A DNA stretch of 64,000 nucleotides from Colwellia psychrerythraea 34H (GTDB lineage Bacteria; Pseudomonadota; Gammaproteobacteria; Enterobacterales; Alteromonadaceae). Below the pieces are notes generated by a model, which was not told the DNA's origin, made no database searches, and saw only the letters and a list, made by a program, of their open reading frames with translations. The stretch lies in NCBI RefSeq assembly GCF_000012325.1, contig NC_003910.7:1488001-1552000 (forward strand), read 5' to 3'. The position numbers were made by a program, and so were the translations under genes. Positions 33,902 through 44,240 of this stretch are shown in pieces (positions within the stretch are counted from its first letter, which is position 1; every line of letters begins with the position of its first letter).

Positions 33902-34690
33902 ATGAACGCAGCATTATGGATCAGTAAAACAGGCTTAGATGCGCAAACCAAAGATATTGCGGTAATCTCTAACAACCTTGCCAACGCCAGTACTATCGGC
34001 TTTAAAAAAAGCCGTGCAGTATTTGAAGATTTACTTTATCAAAATATAAATCAACCAGGTGGTCGAACTGCGCAAGATACTGAAGCGCCTTCTGGCTTAA
34101 TGTTGGGTGCTGGTACCAAAGTAGTCGCAACACAAAAAATTCATACCCAAGGTGACATGATTACCTCAGATAACGCCCTTGATTTAATGATTCAAGGTGA
34201 AGGTTTTTTTGAAATTCAAATGCCTGATGGTAGTTCTGCTTATAGTCGTAATGGTCAATTCACCATGGATGATGAAGGTAACATGGTTACCCCTGGTGCA
34301 GGTTATATGATCCAACCGCAAGTGACTATTCCTGAAGATGCCTTGAGTATTATTGTTTCACAAGATGGTGAAGTTTCAGTGACGTTACAAGGACAACCTG
34401 ATCCAGCAGTCGTTGGCCAAATCAACTTAATTAACTTTGTTAACCCTACAGGCCTTCAACCGATAGGACAAAATTTATATACCGAAACTGCGGTAAGTGG
34501 AGCACCACAAGAAGGGGTTCCGGGTTTAGAAGGTTACGGTATGTTAGTTCAGGGTGCTTTAGAAACATCCAATGTAAATACCACGGAAGAGCTGGTTAAT
34601 TTAATTGAAAGCCAGCGTGTATATGAAATGAATTCGAAAGTGATTTCAGCGGTTGATGAAATGCTGAGTTATATCAACCAACAAATGTAG
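33902..34690 (+). CDS. flgG: Flagellar distal rod protein FlgG
   Basis: A 262-residue rod protein with MNAALWISKTGLDAQTKDIAVISNNLANASTIGFKKSRAVFEDL at the N-terminus and LVNLIESQRVYEMNSKVISAVDEML at the C-terminus. The length is exactly the usual one. AGAGGTGATGT precedes the ATG. It forms the distal rod crossing the periplasm inside the P and L rings. Confidence 0.95.
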   Translation: MNAALWISKTGLDAQTKDIAVISNNLANASTIGFKKSRAVFEDLLYQNINQPGGRTAQDTEAPSGLMLGAGTKVVATQKIHTQGDMITSDNALDLMIQGEGFFEIQMPDGSSAYSRNGQFTMDDEGNMVTPGAGYMIQPQVTIPEDALSIIVSQDGEVSVTLQGQPDPAVVGQINLINFVNPTGLQPIGQNLYTETAVSGAPQEGVPGLEGYGMLVQGALETSNVNTTEELVNLIESQRVYEMNSKVISAVDEMLSYINQQM

Positions 34691-34725
34691 CATTATTTTC
34701 GTAATCTAAAAAATGGAAGGCAGTG

Positions 34726-35436
34726 ATGAAAAATAAAAATAGGCTAAATACAATTAAGTTACTTTCAATCAGCTTATTAATTGCTGTTACTACCGCTTGT
34801 AGTAATACCGTAGAGTTAAGTAAAGCACTACCCAATGATCCAGACTTTGCGCCGATAATGCCTGAAGAAGAAGAAGAGCGCATTGTTCCTTCTGGTTCAT
34901 TATTTAAACCACATTATGTTAATAATATTTATTCAGATTCTAAAGCGCACCGTGTTGGCGATATTATTTCGGTTATTTTGAGTGAAAAAACCCAAGCGAA
35001 GAAAAATGCTAAAACAGAATTGAAAAAAGCAAATGAAACTAACTTAGATGCGGTAACCGGTTTAGGTGGAGTTCCCGTAAGCATTAATGGTGAGTCATTA
35101 CAGTTTGGTATCAGCCAAGATTCAAATTTTAAAGGTGACGCCAAAGCGGATCAAGGAAATAGCTTAAGCGGCAATATTTCGGTGCATGTATTGAGAGTGT
35201 TACCCAATGGCAATTTAATGATACGTGGTGAAAAATGGTTAACGTTAAATAATGGCGATGAATATATCCGCTTAACTGGCGTTATTCGCTCAAAAGATAT
35301 TAATTCCAATAATACTATTTTATCTAACAAGGTTGCCAACGCACGCATTCAATATGCAGGTACGGGTAGCTTTGCCGACTCCAATGAACAAGGTTGGTTG
35401 GTTAAGTTTTTCAATAGCACCTGGTGGCCATTTTAG
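34726..35436 (+). CDS. flgH: Flagellar L-ring lipoprotein FlgH
   Basis: A 236-residue lipoprotein with lipobox VTTAC (Cys25). The body has the FlgH pattern GSLFKPHYVNNIYSDSKAHRVGDIISVIL and the C-terminal NTILSNKVANARIQYAGTGSFADSNEQGWLVKFF. It builds the outer-membrane L-ring. The ATG at 34726 is placed after GGAAGG; a GTG one codon upstream is less likely. Confidence 0.94.
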   Translation: MKNKNRLNTIKLLSISLLIAVTTACSNTVELSKALPNDPDFAPIMPEEEEERIVPSGSLFKPHYVNNIYSDSKAHRVGDIISVILSEKTQAKKNAKTELKKANETNLDAVTGLGGVPVSINGESLQFGISQDSNFKGDAKADQGNSLSGNISVHVLRVLPNGNLMIRGEKWLTLNNGDEYIRLTGVIRSKDINSNNTILSNKVANARIQYAGTGSFADSNEQGWLVKFFNSTWWPF

Positions 35437-35535
35437 TTGAACCACACGGTAAAAGTATTCCTCCTGTTGTTTTAAGATCTGAGATAAAGGTCTTATTTTA
35501 AGATATTTTCTAAGGTGTTTTTAAGGTACTAAAGT

Positions 35536-36627
35536 ATGAAAACTGTAATAAATATATTTATCTTGTTCACCTTCTTGGCTTCGTTGTCAGCAAATGCTCA
35601 GCGCATTAAAGATTTAGCTGATGTTGCTGGTGTACGCTCAAACCAATTAATTGGTTATGGCTTAGTGGTAGGCTTACCGGGTACTGGTGAGCAAAGCCCG
35701 TTTACCGAACAAAGTTTTAAAACCATGCTAAGTAACTTTGGTATCACGATGCCAGATAAATTAAAACCAAAAATAAAAAACGTTGCTGCGGTAGCCGTTC
35801 ATGCAGAGTTAAGTGCCTTTACCAAGCCAGGTCAAACTATTGATGTTACCGTTTCTAGTATGGGTAGTGCACAAAGTTTACGAGGTGGTACGTTAATACA
35901 AACTATCTTAATGGGGATTGATGGTAATGCTTATGCCGTAGCGCAAGGCTCTTTAATTGTCAGTGGCTTAGGGGCACAAGGCTTAGATGGCTCACAAGTC
36001 TTAGTGAATATTCCTACCGTTGGACGTATCGCCAATGGCGGTATTGTTGAGCGAGAAGTTAAATCACCTTTTTCCTCTGGTGATCATATTACCTTTAATT
36101 TACGCCACTCTGATTTTACTACCGCGAAACTGTTGTCTGACACGATTAATGACCTTATTGAAGGTTCGGCCAAAGCACTTGATGCAACGTCTGTACGAGT
36201 TAGAGCGCCGAGAGATATTAGTGATCGAGTCAGCTTTTTATCGGTACTTGAAAACCTTGAATTTGAACCCGCTTCTCCAGCAGCAAAAATTATTGTCAAT
36301 TCACGAACGGGTACTATTGTTATTGGCTCAGAAGTTACATTGCTTGCCGCAGCTATTACCCATGGGGGAATTACAGTCACTATCAATGAAATTCAAGATG
36401 TTTCTCAACCGAATGCTTTTGCTGAAGGTGAAACAGTAGTGACCAATCAATCGGACATTAATGTCAGTAATTCTGATGCGCGTATGTTTGTATTTAAACC
36501 GGGCGTAACATTAGAAACCCTGGTGCGCGCAATTAATGAAGTAGGCGCAGGTCCTGGTGATGTTATGGCTATTTTAGAAGCATTAGATCAAGCTGGTGCG
36601 ATACGAGGCGAGTTAGTCATTATATAG
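35536..36627 (+). CDS. flgI: Flagellar P-ring protein FlgI
   Basis: A 363-residue periplasmic protein with a cleavable signal ([17 protein letters not shown]). Then [31 protein letters not shown] starts the mature protein, and the C-terminus is [23 protein letters not shown], both hallmarks of FlgI. It polymerises into the peptidoglycan-level P-ring with help from FlgA. Length is normal. Confidence 0.95.
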   Translation: MKTVINIFILFTFLASLSANAQRIKDLADVAGVRSNQLIGYGLVVGLPGTGEQSPFTEQSFKTMLSNFGITMPDKLKPKIKNVAAVAVHAELSAFTKPGQTIDVTVSSMGSAQSLRGGTLIQTILMGIDGNAYAVAQGSLIVSGLGAQGLDGSQVLVNIPTVGRIANGGIVEREVKSPFSSGDHITFNLRHSDFTTAKLLSDTINDLIEGSAKALDATSVRVRAPRDISDRVSFLSVLENLEFEPASPAAKIIVNSRTGTIVIGSEVTLLAAAITHGGITVTINEIQDVSQPNAFAEGETVVTNQSDINVSNSDARMFVFKPGVTLETLVRAINEVGAGPGDVMAILEALDQAGAIRGELVII

Positions 36628-37046
36628 CTGAGCTTGTCGCTGTAGGGCTTAATTTAGGCGTCAAAAGTACTCACAAATTCTTCGGGAAATAATTTGCACA
36701 TCCGAAGGATGACCTGAAAGGTGAAGTACAGGATGTATGGAGTCTTGACTAGCGTCAACTCCGTGCTTTTTCCTTTAAATTGAGTCATACAGCTTAAAAA
36801 TAACGCGCTAATAACTAAACTGGCAATTGTTAATAGTTCAAAAGTTAAAGTCAATATTTTACGTGCTTATGCACAGACTTCAGAGACGTCATCCCCGTGG
36901 TGTGTTAATCGGGGATCCAGTTTCAAAATTTGATAGGTTTTCGATTAGATACTTCGAAGATCACGGTCACGCAAAGTCCTGAGTTAATAATATAGGCATG
37001 ATACTTGTATAAACAGTAATTAATTATATTTTAAGTAAGTGAAATT
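36628..37046. other. 419-bp intergenic region between flgI and flgJ
   Basis: No gene is supported. It holds a small hairpin with GGAGT/ACTCC arms near 36738-36761, and a REP-like palindrome at 36888-36920. A minus-strand frame at 36654-36854 has no ribosome site or family motif. Confidence 0.5.
36888..36920. repeat. REP-like palindrome (GTCATCCCCG type)
   Basis: GTCATCCCCG ... CGGGGATCCAG forms a hairpin with CCCCG/CGGGG arms, of the kind found as dispersed intergenic repeats in many proteobacteria. It differs from the REPs flanking the transposase at 43755-44216. Confidence 0.5.
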
Positions 37047-38186
37047 ATGGATATCAATTCAAGCCAAAAACAAAATTATGATCAAGCGCGAAATGCCCTT
37101 GATCTAAATGGTTTAAATGATATTCGTGAGCAATCGCGAGCAGGAGATGGCGAGGCCAAAAAGGAAGCTTTACAAGAAGCGGCCCAGCAGTTTGAAGCCA
37201 TTTTTATGAAAATGTTATTGTCGAGTATGCGTAAAGCGCAAGAAGTACTTGAATCTGATAGCCCATTTAACTCTGAATCAACTAAGTTCTACCGTGATAT
37301 GCATGATGAACAAATGGCGGTTGAGTTATCTTCTAATGGTTCATTAGGTTTGACTGATTTAATCGTTAGACAACTCGGTGGTGATGACGGGACTTTCAAA
37401 CCAAGTTCAGTACTACGTAGTGATGGAAATTTGAAGATAACGGATAGTGCTAATTCTACCGATGATAACAACAGTAAAACCAATAAAGATAACCAACATA
37501 ATTCCTTAATAGAAAAAATGTTGGCAGATAAAAATCAAATTAAACCAGATATTGATATTCCATTTGCGGGCAGCTATCACCCTCAAAATATTACTAGTAA
37601 TCAAGTGAACAGTGCTGCAAGTCAATTTGTTATCCGCGAAGTGGATAAAAGAACAAATAAAGTTAATGGCCAATCAGAAAGCGTCAATAATTCAGCAGCT
37701 TTATCAAATCACAGTTTTGATGAACCCAAAGATTTTGTAACTGCTTTAATCGAACCGGCGCAAAAAGTACAAAAAACCTTAGGGGTTCCTTTTGAAGTTG
37801 TTATTGCCCAAGCCGCACTTGAGACGGGTTGGGGACAAAAAATGATCAAAGATCAAGATGGCGCCAGTTCAAATAACCTATTTAACATTAAAGCCGACTC
37901 TCGCTGGGCTGGCGATAAAATCACTAAAGATACTTTAGAGTTTGAACAGGGCGCTATGATCAAAAAATCAGAGCCTTTTAGAACCTATCAATCACTTACC
38001 GATAGTGTAGATGATTACATAAACTTCCTTTCTACTAGCGAACGCTACCAAGACGCATTGCAAGACTCAGGCAATGTGGAACACTTCCTGCAAGGTTTAC
38101 AGAAAGCAGGTTATGCAACAGATCCTCAATATGCTGACAAAATTTTAGGCACGTTGAAAACTGTTACTAACCTTTTGGCTAAATAA
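37047..38186 (+). CDS. flgJ: FlgJ: rod-cap domain plus peptidoglycan hydrolase
   Basis: A 379-residue two-domain protein. The N-terminal rod-binding domain (about 35-110) has AAQQFEAIFMKMLLSSMRKA and FYRDMHDEQMAVELS. An Asn/Ser/Asp-rich linker (about 120-225) leads to a glucosaminidase-type domain (about 230-375) with AQAALETGWGQKM, SSNNLFNIKA and YATDPQYADKI, including the catalytic glutamate in ALETGWG. It opens the cell wall for the rod and caps rod growth. Confidence 0.93.
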   Translation: MDINSSQKQNYDQARNALDLNGLNDIREQSRAGDGEAKKEALQEAAQQFEAIFMKMLLSSMRKAQEVLESDSPFNSESTKFYRDMHDEQMAVELSSNGSLGLTDLIVRQLGGDDGTFKPSSVLRSDGNLKITDSANSTDDNNSKTNKDNQHNSLIEKMLADKNQIKPDIDIPFAGSYHPQNITSNQVNSAASQFVIREVDKRTNKVNGQSESVNNSAALSNHSFDEPKDFVTALIEPAQKVQKTLGVPFEVVIAQAALETGWGQKMIKDQDGASSNNLFNIKADSRWAGDKITKDTLEFEQGAMIKKSEPFRTYQSLTDSVDDYINFLSTSERYQDALQDSGNVEHFLQGLQKAGYATDPQYADKILGTLKTVTNLLAK

Positions 38187-38376
38187 ATAGCCAAGTAAAT
38201 CAGCTCGGTAAATTATTTTAGTAAGTTATCTGAGCACATTAGGGAAGGGTTACGCCATAAGGCGAGCATAAATATTTTTATTGCTGCAACCTTTCATGAA
38301 ACATTATTTATAGCAAGCATACAGCTGAAATTCGGTTGACTGCTTACCCGTATGCTTTGTTATTGGAGACAATATT

Positions 38377-40374
38377 ATGTCAGTGAGTTTGTACCAATCA
38401 GGTATGAGTGGCTTATTAGCTGCTCAACAGCAGCTGGCGACAACCGGTCATAATATTTCCAACGTTAATACGGATGGCTATAACCGCCAGCGTGCAGAAC
38501 AGAATGCAACGGTAGGTCTAAATAATGGTAATAACTACATTGGCGGTGGTACTTATATTCAAGACATTACGCGTCTTTACGATCAGTTTTCACATAAAGA
38601 ACAAATAACGAATCAAAGTAAATTAGGTAATGCTGACTCACTTCATGCACGCTTAACACAACTTGACCAAGTTATGTCTACTTCCGGTAATGCTGTTGTT
38701 GGCTCGTTAGATCAATTCTACCAAGCGCTAAACGGTGTTGCAGACAACCCTAATGATTCAGGTCTTCGTAGTATCGTACTTAATCAAGCCAATACTCTAA
38801 GTAATGACTTTAACCAGTTAACTAACAACCTTGATCAAATGACTAAATCCATCAACGGTGAAATAGAGCAAGTCGCCAGTAAAATTTCAGAAATATCACA
38901 AGAACTCGCCAAAATTAACGAAACGATAATGCATTCGCAGCAAGGAGGCCAGCCTAATGACCTACTTGATAAACGTGATCAGCTTATTGGCGAGTTGAGT
39001 AATTATACCCAGGTAAACACAGTAAAAGATGCTAATAATGTAATGACGGTTATGATTGGGCAAGGTACTACGCTCGTTGCCGGTATAACACCAATGACAC
39101 TGCAAGTAAATGCTGGCGACCCTGATTCACAACAAACAGAATTAAGATTAGTTAGCGGTAGCAGCAGTGTTGCACTAAAGGGATCTACCCTAGGTGGTTC
39201 ATTAGCGGCAAGCTTTGAATTTAGAGATGAACATTTAAGCCAAACGCGTACTGAAATAGACCGTCTAGCCATGGCAATATCTTCTACGTTGAATGACAGT
39301 CAAGCTAGTGGTTTAGATTTGAATGGTTTGCAAGGTGTCAATATCTTTACTGATATTAACAGCACGCAATTACAGCAAGGCAGGGTATTAGCGCATTCAG
39401 GTAATAGCGGTAGTACACAAGCAGAAATTACCATTACCGATGTATCTAAACTAACTACAGATGAATTTGAAATCCGTTTTGAAGGGGGGAATTTTACCCT
39501 ATATAACTTAACGTCTGGGAGCAGCGAAAATTTAGGGCCTCCTATTTTACCAAGTGGTGGTACGCATAAGCCATCTTCTCCAGATTATGGTTTCTCATTT
39601 GTTGAAACAGGTACGCCTGCTGCTGGTGATAAGTTCACTATTATACCAACCAAAAACAGCGCCGCCTTAATGCAAACCACGTTAACTGATGGCAATGCCA
39701 TTGCCGCAAGTACCGCGATAGGTGTTACACCATCAACAAACAATGTAAGCGATGGCAAGATTGAAATTATCAATGTCATGAACCCCGAAGACGCCAAATC
39801 TTTTACCGGAACGGGCCTTACTGTGGATGTTGTTGAAAGCGCTCCAGGCTCGGGAATATTTGATTATCGTGTCTTTGATACAGCTACACCCCCTGCACTA
39901 ATCACTTCTGGCAATTATAATGCTGGAGATAGTGAAGTTGTTGATTTACCACCGTTACCTGGTACACCTGCTTTTCAAATTGAAATCTCAGGGAACCTAG
40001 TAGGCTCTGGAACTAATGCCAGAGAAGAATTCAGTATTAATGATGCTTTTGGTGTTGGTAATGGTAAACATGCGGTTGCTATGGCAAAAACACAAGAAGT
40101 TGGCGTAACCAATGGCGGTAAAGAAACCTTTAGCAAAAGCCTTGCTGTATCAACATCCGTTGTTGGCGCTAAAGCAAGTAATGCAGAATTAACTGCAGAC
40201 ACAGCACAAGCCTTATTTACTCAAGCTTATAATCGCAATCAATCTACATCAGGTGTAAACCTTGATGAAGAAGCGGCAAATTTATTAAAGTTTCAACAAG
40301 CTTATCAAGCCGCCTCACAAATTATTTCTACGGCGAATACCATTTTTGACACTATTTTAGCTGCGGTAAGGTAA
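38377..40374 (+). CDS. flgK: Hook-filament junction protein FlgK
   Basis: A 665-residue HAP1 protein. The N-terminal motif YQSGMSGLLAAQQQLATTGHNISNVNTDGYNRQRAE and C-terminal GVNLDEEAANLLKFQQAYQAASQIISTANTIFDTIL are diagnostic. The middle (about 330-560) is a variable domain enriched in Ser, Thr and Gly, making it longer than the enterobacterial protein (about 550). TTGGAGA precedes the ATG. flgL follows after ten bases. Confidence 0.94.
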   Translation: MSVSLYQSGMSGLLAAQQQLATTGHNISNVNTDGYNRQRAEQNATVGLNNGNNYIGGGTYIQDITRLYDQFSHKEQITNQSKLGNADSLHARLTQLDQVMSTSGNAVVGSLDQFYQALNGVADNPNDSGLRSIVLNQANTLSNDFNQLTNNLDQMTKSINGEIEQVASKISEISQELAKINETIMHSQQGGQPNDLLDKRDQLIGELSNYTQVNTVKDANNVMTVMIGQGTTLVAGITPMTLQVNAGDPDSQQTELRLVSGSSSVALKGSTLGGSLAASFEFRDEHLSQTRTEIDRLAMAISSTLNDSQASGLDLNGLQGVNIFTDINSTQLQQGRVLAHSGNSGSTQAEITITDVSKLTTDEFEIRFEGGNFTLYNLTSGSSENLGPPILPSGGTHKPSSPDYGFSFVETGTPAAGDKFTIIPTKNSAALMQTTLTDGNAIAASTAIGVTPSTNNVSDGKIEIINVMNPEDAKSFTGTGLTVDVVESAPGSGIFDYRVFDTATPPALITSGNYNAGDSEVVDLPPLPGTPAFQIEISGNLVGSGTNAREEFSINDAFGVGNGKHAVAMAKTQEVGVTNGGKETFSKSLAVSTSVVGAKASNAELTADTAQALFTQAYNRNQSTSGVNLDEEAANLLKFQQAYQAASQIISTANTIFDTILAAVR

Positions 40375-40384
40375 GGGGATTTTC

Positions 40385-41605
40385 ATGCGCGTTTCAACGT
40401 CTCAATTTTATTTACAAAGTGCTCTTCTCATGAACCAAAAAAGTGCTGATGTTAATAATCAAATGGAACATCTATCAAGTGGTAAACGTGTACTAACCGC
40501 GAAAGATGATGCGGTTTCTTACGGCACACTATCTGGTTTCAATGATGATTTAGCGAGTATTGAAAAATATAAACGCAATATTACCATGGCTGAAAATCAC
40601 AATAGCATGCAAGAAGTAATTTTTGCTGATGCGGAAACATTATTAGATAAGTTCAAACAAGATATGTTATTGGCAAATAATGGCCGAATGTCTAACGAAG
40701 ATTTGCAATCTATTGCCGATCAAATGCGACATGGTTTAGACCAGCTGATTGATCTTGGTAATAGCCAAGATGAAAAAGGTGATTATATCTTCTCTGGTTT
40801 CCAGACCCAGCAAAAACCCTTTAGTCAACAAGTTGACGGTTCGGTTGATTACAATGGTGATAAGGGAGTAAATGAACTACAAGTAGCTAAAAACATTCAA
40901 ATACCGACAAACCAAACGGGTGATGCCGCTTTTTTAAATATTGATAATGCCATCGGTGATTTTACGGCTACTTATCCTACAGTTCCTGTTAATACCTCGG
41001 GTGTGGCAGTGGAAAGCGCGAATGTAGTCGATAGAAATACCTACAACGTAAGTACTGGGCCTCATACATTTTCTTTTGACCCAATAACTAACTATTTAAC
41101 GGTTACCGATAGCACTCTTCCCATTCCCGCGGTTGTTTTTCCTCCCGCACCTTATGTAGCAGGGCAAACTATTTCCTTTGACGGTATTGACGTTACCTTA
41201 AGCGGCAACCCATTGCCGGGTGATAGTTTTGTCATTAACGAAAAACAAAATATTAGTATTTTTGAAACTCTTAATAATGCCATTAGCTGGGCTGAACAAG
41301 GTGTAGTGTCAACCAACCAAGAGCAGCATCAAGTTGATTACAATACAGTCCTCGACCAGCTTAGTTCCGCTATGAACCATATATATTCTCGTAGAGCAGA
41401 TGCGGGTATTAGGCTGCAAGCGTTAGAAAACCAGCAGAGTAAGCACTTAGACGTAGAGTTAAATATTAGCAAAGGTAAATCGAGTATTGAAGATTTAGAT
41501 TTCGCCAAAGCTATTTCGGAGTTTGAGCAATCAAAAATTGCTTTAACGGCTTCACAGCAAACGTTTAGTAAAGTGCAGGGCTTAACGTTATTTAATTATA
41601 TATAA
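40385..41605 (+). CDS. flgL: Hook-filament junction protein FlgL
   Basis: A 406-residue HAP3 protein of flagellin type. RVSTSQFYLQSALLMNQKSADVNNQMEHLSSGKRVLTAKDD is the N-terminal helix, and the C-terminal helix runs LDFAKAISEFEQSKIALTASQQTFSKVQGLTLFNYI. A variable beta-rich region lies around 190-300. AAGGGG precedes the ATG. It joins hook and filament with FlgK. Confidence 0.94.
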   Translation: MRVSTSQFYLQSALLMNQKSADVNNQMEHLSSGKRVLTAKDDAVSYGTLSGFNDDLASIEKYKRNITMAENHNSMQEVIFADAETLLDKFKQDMLLANNGRMSNEDLQSIADQMRHGLDQLIDLGNSQDEKGDYIFSGFQTQQKPFSQQVDGSVDYNGDKGVNELQVAKNIQIPTNQTGDAAFLNIDNAIGDFTATYPTVPVNTSGVAVESANVVDRNTYNVSTGPHTFSFDPITNYLTVTDSTLPIPAVVFPPAPYVAGQTISFDGIDVTLSGNPLPGDSFVINEKQNISIFETLNNAISWAEQGVVSTNQEQHQVDYNTVLDQLSSAMNHIYSRRADAGIRLQALENQQSKHLDVELNISKGKSSIEDLDFAKAISEFEQSKIALTASQQTFSKVQGLTLFNYI

Positions 41606-41630
41606 ATTAATGCATTACTATTTTTTAAAG

Positions 41631-41646
41631 TGGCACTGTTTATGCT
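41631..41646 (+). promoter_or_regulatory. Sigma-54 promoter of flagellin A
   Basis: TGGCAC, five bases, ATGCT, with exact GG-N10-GC spacing. It lies 210 bp upstream of the flagellin A start and would give a leader of about 200 nt. A weak sigma-28-like pair (TTAACTTT and CCCGAT) at 41685-41712 is less convincing. Confidence 0.7.
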
Positions 41647-41764
41647 TTAACTATTAGTAATAATAAAAAACAAAATTATGTCGGTTAACTTTAACTTAAA
41701 TTAACCCGATCTGTTTTTATTAGTAAAAGAGCAGAGGCTTGCTTTAACAAGTTTCTAATAACCA

Positions 41765-41841
41765 AGCGTTATCGTCCGGTTTATGGACAACGCTACAACA
41801 CAACATAAACAGGCGTTAACACAGTTAACACAGTTAACACA
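41765..41841 (+). promoter_or_regulatory. Flagellin A 5' leader: hairpin and 9-bp triplicate
   Basis: AGCGTT/AACGCT and GTCC/GGAC arms form a hairpin at 41765-41794. Three perfect copies of GTTAACACA follow at 41815-41841, ending five bases before the AGGAGC ribosome site. These could affect message stability or translation; that role is inferred. Confidence 0.5.
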
Positions 41842-41855
41842 TTAGGAGCACTATT

Positions 41856-43409
41856 ATGGCTTTATCAGTAGTAACAAATACATCATCGTTGAATGCTCAA
41901 CGAAATTTAAGTAAATCAGGTGCTGGTCTACAACAATCAATGGAGCGTTTATCATCTGGTATGCGTATTAACAGCGCCAAAGATGATGCGGCTGGTTTGC
42001 AAATTGCTAACCGCTTAACCTCTCAGATAAATGGTTTAGCGGTAGCGCAGCGTAATGCCAATGACGGTATTTCCATGGCGCAAACCGCAGAAGGGGCAAT
42101 GCAAGCTTCTACCGACATTTTACAACGTATGCGTGAATTGGCCTTGCAATCTGCCAACGGTTCAAACTCAACTGAAGACCGTGAAGCAATGCAAAAAGAA
42201 GTCTCCGCCTTACAAGATGAACTAACCAGAATTTCAGACACGACTTCGTTTGGTGGTCAAAAATTATTAAACGGTACTTTTGGTACTAAAAATTTCCAAG
42301 TTGGCGCTAACGCCAATGAAACCATTTCTTTAACCATGAACAGTACCGCTGCTGCTGATATAGGTTCAGATAACAGTGCTGTAACTGGTGCGATTAGTTT
42401 CACCGGTTTTGGTGGAGCAATAGACGCTACCGCAGGCACTGCTGGTTTAACTGGCGAGAGCCTTGATGTGGCGGTCAATGGTACTACAACGACTGTGGCG
42501 TTGACTGATGATATGTCAGCTGCCGACCTTGCAACGAGCTTAAATAGTGTATCAGGACTAAGTGGTGTTACCGCTTCCACCGAAGCGTTAATAAATATAA
42601 CCGCAATGGGTGATACTGCGGATACAGTGACTTTAAGCATTGATGGTAATGATATTGGAGCCTATACATTCGACGGTGGCAGTACCGCGCAAGATGAAAC
42701 CGATTTAGCCGCTATGATAAACACTGATGCGAATATGGTTACTGCGGGCATTACGGCAACGGTCAATGCTAATAATGAAATTTCAATTGTTAAGGCCGAT
42801 GGTAGTGAGCTTAGCATCGAGGTCACTGATATTACATCATCAACTGCAAATGTTACTTCAATTACTATAGACGCAGCAGACTCAGCCGGTACCAATGCAG
42901 CTACGGGTACTGTAACAGCAACGGCTAATAATACTAGCGCAAGTGTGGCCGCACAATTTATTACCGGAACTGTCGATTTTAGTGCTGCGACAGTTGAAGG
43001 CGATACTGCTAGTTTAACCATTGGTACAACTACTGGTAACACAACGGTTAGTGCCGCAGCGTCGACGTTAGCAATAGGTGCTTCAACTTTTTCGTCTGTT
43101 GAAGGGATTGACCTTTCGACTGAGGATGGTTCGCAAAGCGCTATTAACGTTATTGATGGTGCCTTGGCGGCAATTGATAATCAACGCGCGGGTCTAGGTG
43201 CGGTGCAAAACCGTTTTGGCCATACCATTAGTAACTTAGCTAACATCCAAGAAAATGTATCCGCGTCACGTAGCCGTATTCAAGATACAGATTTCGCGGT
43301 AGAAACAGCGGTTATGACGAAGAACCAAATATTGCAACAAGCAGGTACTTCGATTTTGGCGCAAGCGAATCAAATACCACAAGCAGCGATTAGCTTGATT
43401 GGTGGTTAG
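41856..43409 (+). CDS. Flagellin A
   Basis: A 517-residue flagellin. N-terminal D0/D1 helices ([38 protein letters not shown]) and the C-terminal helix ([34 protein letters not shown]) are intact. The central part (about 163-413) is an Ala/Thr/Ser/Asp-rich beta domain with no aromatic-rich stretches. That central part is identical base for base to the one in flagellin B, while the flanking conserved ends differ. It has a sigma-54 promoter and TAGGAG before the start. Likely a main filament subunit; which of the two dominates is unknown. Confidence 0.96.
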   Translation: MALSVVTNTSSLNAQRNLSKSGAGLQQSMERLSSGMRINSAKDDAAGLQIANRLTSQINGLAVAQRNANDGISMAQTAEGAMQASTDILQRMRELALQSANGSNSTEDREAMQKEVSALQDELTRISDTTSFGGQKLLNGTFGTKNFQVGANANETISLTMNSTAAADIGSDNSAVTGAISFTGFGGAIDATAGTAGLTGESLDVAVNGTTTTVALTDDMSAADLATSLNSVSGLSGVTASTEALINITAMGDTADTVTLSIDGNDIGAYTFDGGSTAQDETDLAAMINTDANMVTAGITATVNANNEISIVKADGSELSIEVTDITSSTANVTSITIDAADSAGTNAATGTVTATANNTSASVAAQFITGTVDFSAATVEGDTASLTIGTTTGNTTVSAAASTLAIGASTFSSVEGIDLSTEDGSQSAINVIDGALAAIDNQRAGLGAVQNRFGHTISNLANIQENVSASRSRIQDTDFAVETAVMTKNQILQQAGTSILAQANQIPQAAISLIGG

Positions 43410-43456
43410 TTCTAACCGTTAGTAATATCATTAACCATATCGATGTGGTTAACATT

Positions 43457-43485
43457 AAAAAACCGAACGTAAGTTCGGTTTTTTT
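43457..43485 (+). terminator. Terminator of flagellin A
   Basis: AAAAAACCGAAC, a GTAA loop, then GTTCGGTTTTTTT; a strong intrinsic terminator 48 bp after the stop. Confidence 0.92.
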
Positions 43486-43519
43486 GTTTTTATAATTTGT
43501 ATTTTTAGGGGGGGACTTT

Positions 43520-43692
43520 GTAGGGGCGACTTCTGTCGCCTAATCACTAATAACCATCCGCGTAAATTACTCTGCATTATGTTGTATCTATCTTTGGGCG
43601 AATAAATTCGCCCCTACATTTGATAGTATTGGCAATGCTGGGTTACACCGGAAAGGCATCGTAGAGAGACTGTAGAGGCGACTTTAGTCGCC
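43520..43692. repeat. REP cluster upstream of the RAYT gene
   Basis: Three REP units: GTAGGGGCGA plus CTTCTGTCGCC at 43520-43540, an inverted unit GGGCGAATAAATTCGCCC ending in CTAC at 43595-43616, and GTAGAGGCGA plus CTTTAGTCGCC at 43672-43692. Each is a small hairpin with a GTAG(G/A)GGCGA head. The two loop types face opposite ways, as in BIMEs. Confidence 0.85.
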
Positions 43693-43754
43693 TATTAATA
43701 AAACACCAATTATTTGACTATAATAAAATCACACACATCAAAAGTATTTTGATT

Positions 43755-44216
43755 ATGTCGCGTACCAACCTCACCAAGGGAAGAACATCCCTCAAACATC
43801 ATATTTACCATGTAATAACATGCACTAAAAATCGCCAACCATTCTTTAATGACTTCGAATGCGCTCGCTTTTTGATAAACGAAATGACAAATCTAGTAGA
43901 ACAGAAGGAAATCAACTCTATTACCTGGGTCATTATGCCAGACCATTTACATTGGTTATTTGAACTAACGTCGGATAATCATTTATCAAAGGTCATTCAA
44001 ACATTAAAAGGTCGAAGCGCTAGGCTTATAAATCAACATGACGAGGGGCAGAGGTTTGCATGGCAACGCGGTTTTTATGATCACGCAATAAGAACGGAAG
44101 AAAGTTTATTGTCCGTATCACGGTATATTGTTGCCAATCCATTACGAGCAGGTTTAGTTGATAACGTAGGTGATTATTCATTATGGGATTCAGTATATTT
44201 GCATGAAAATGAATAG
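43755..44216 (+). CDS. REP-associated tyrosine transposase (RAYT, Y1/HUH type)
   Basis: A 153-residue single-domain protein of the TnpA_REP family. The HUH metal motif is visible as MPDHLHWL, and the catalytic tyrosine region as SRYIVANPLRAGLV near the C-terminus; FYDHAIRTEE between them is also conserved. RAYTs act on single-stranded REP hairpins and are thought to spread them. REP units of one family flank the gene on both sides, fitting this function. The ATG at 43755 is preferred to a TTG two codons upstream. It lies alone between the flagellin genes and appears intact. Confidence 0.9.
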   Translation: MSRTNLTKGRTSLKHHIYHVITCTKNRQPFFNDFECARFLINEMTNLVEQKEINSITWVIMPDHLHWLFELTSDNHLSKVIQTLKGRSARLINQHDEGQRFAWQRGFYDHAIRTEESLLSVSRYIVANPLRAGLVDNVGDYSLWDSVYLHENE

Positions 44217-44240
44217 ACGACTTACAGGAAGGATAGCTCT

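Noticed and set aside
36654..36854. 66-codon minus-strand frame between flgI and flgJ
   Set aside because: No ribosome site, no conservation clue, and the region holds hairpins and a REP-like palindrome.
41685..41712. Sigma-28-like pair upstream of flagellin A
   Set aside because: It needs a 12-base spacer and has several mismatches, whereas the sigma-54 site at 41631-41646 is far better.
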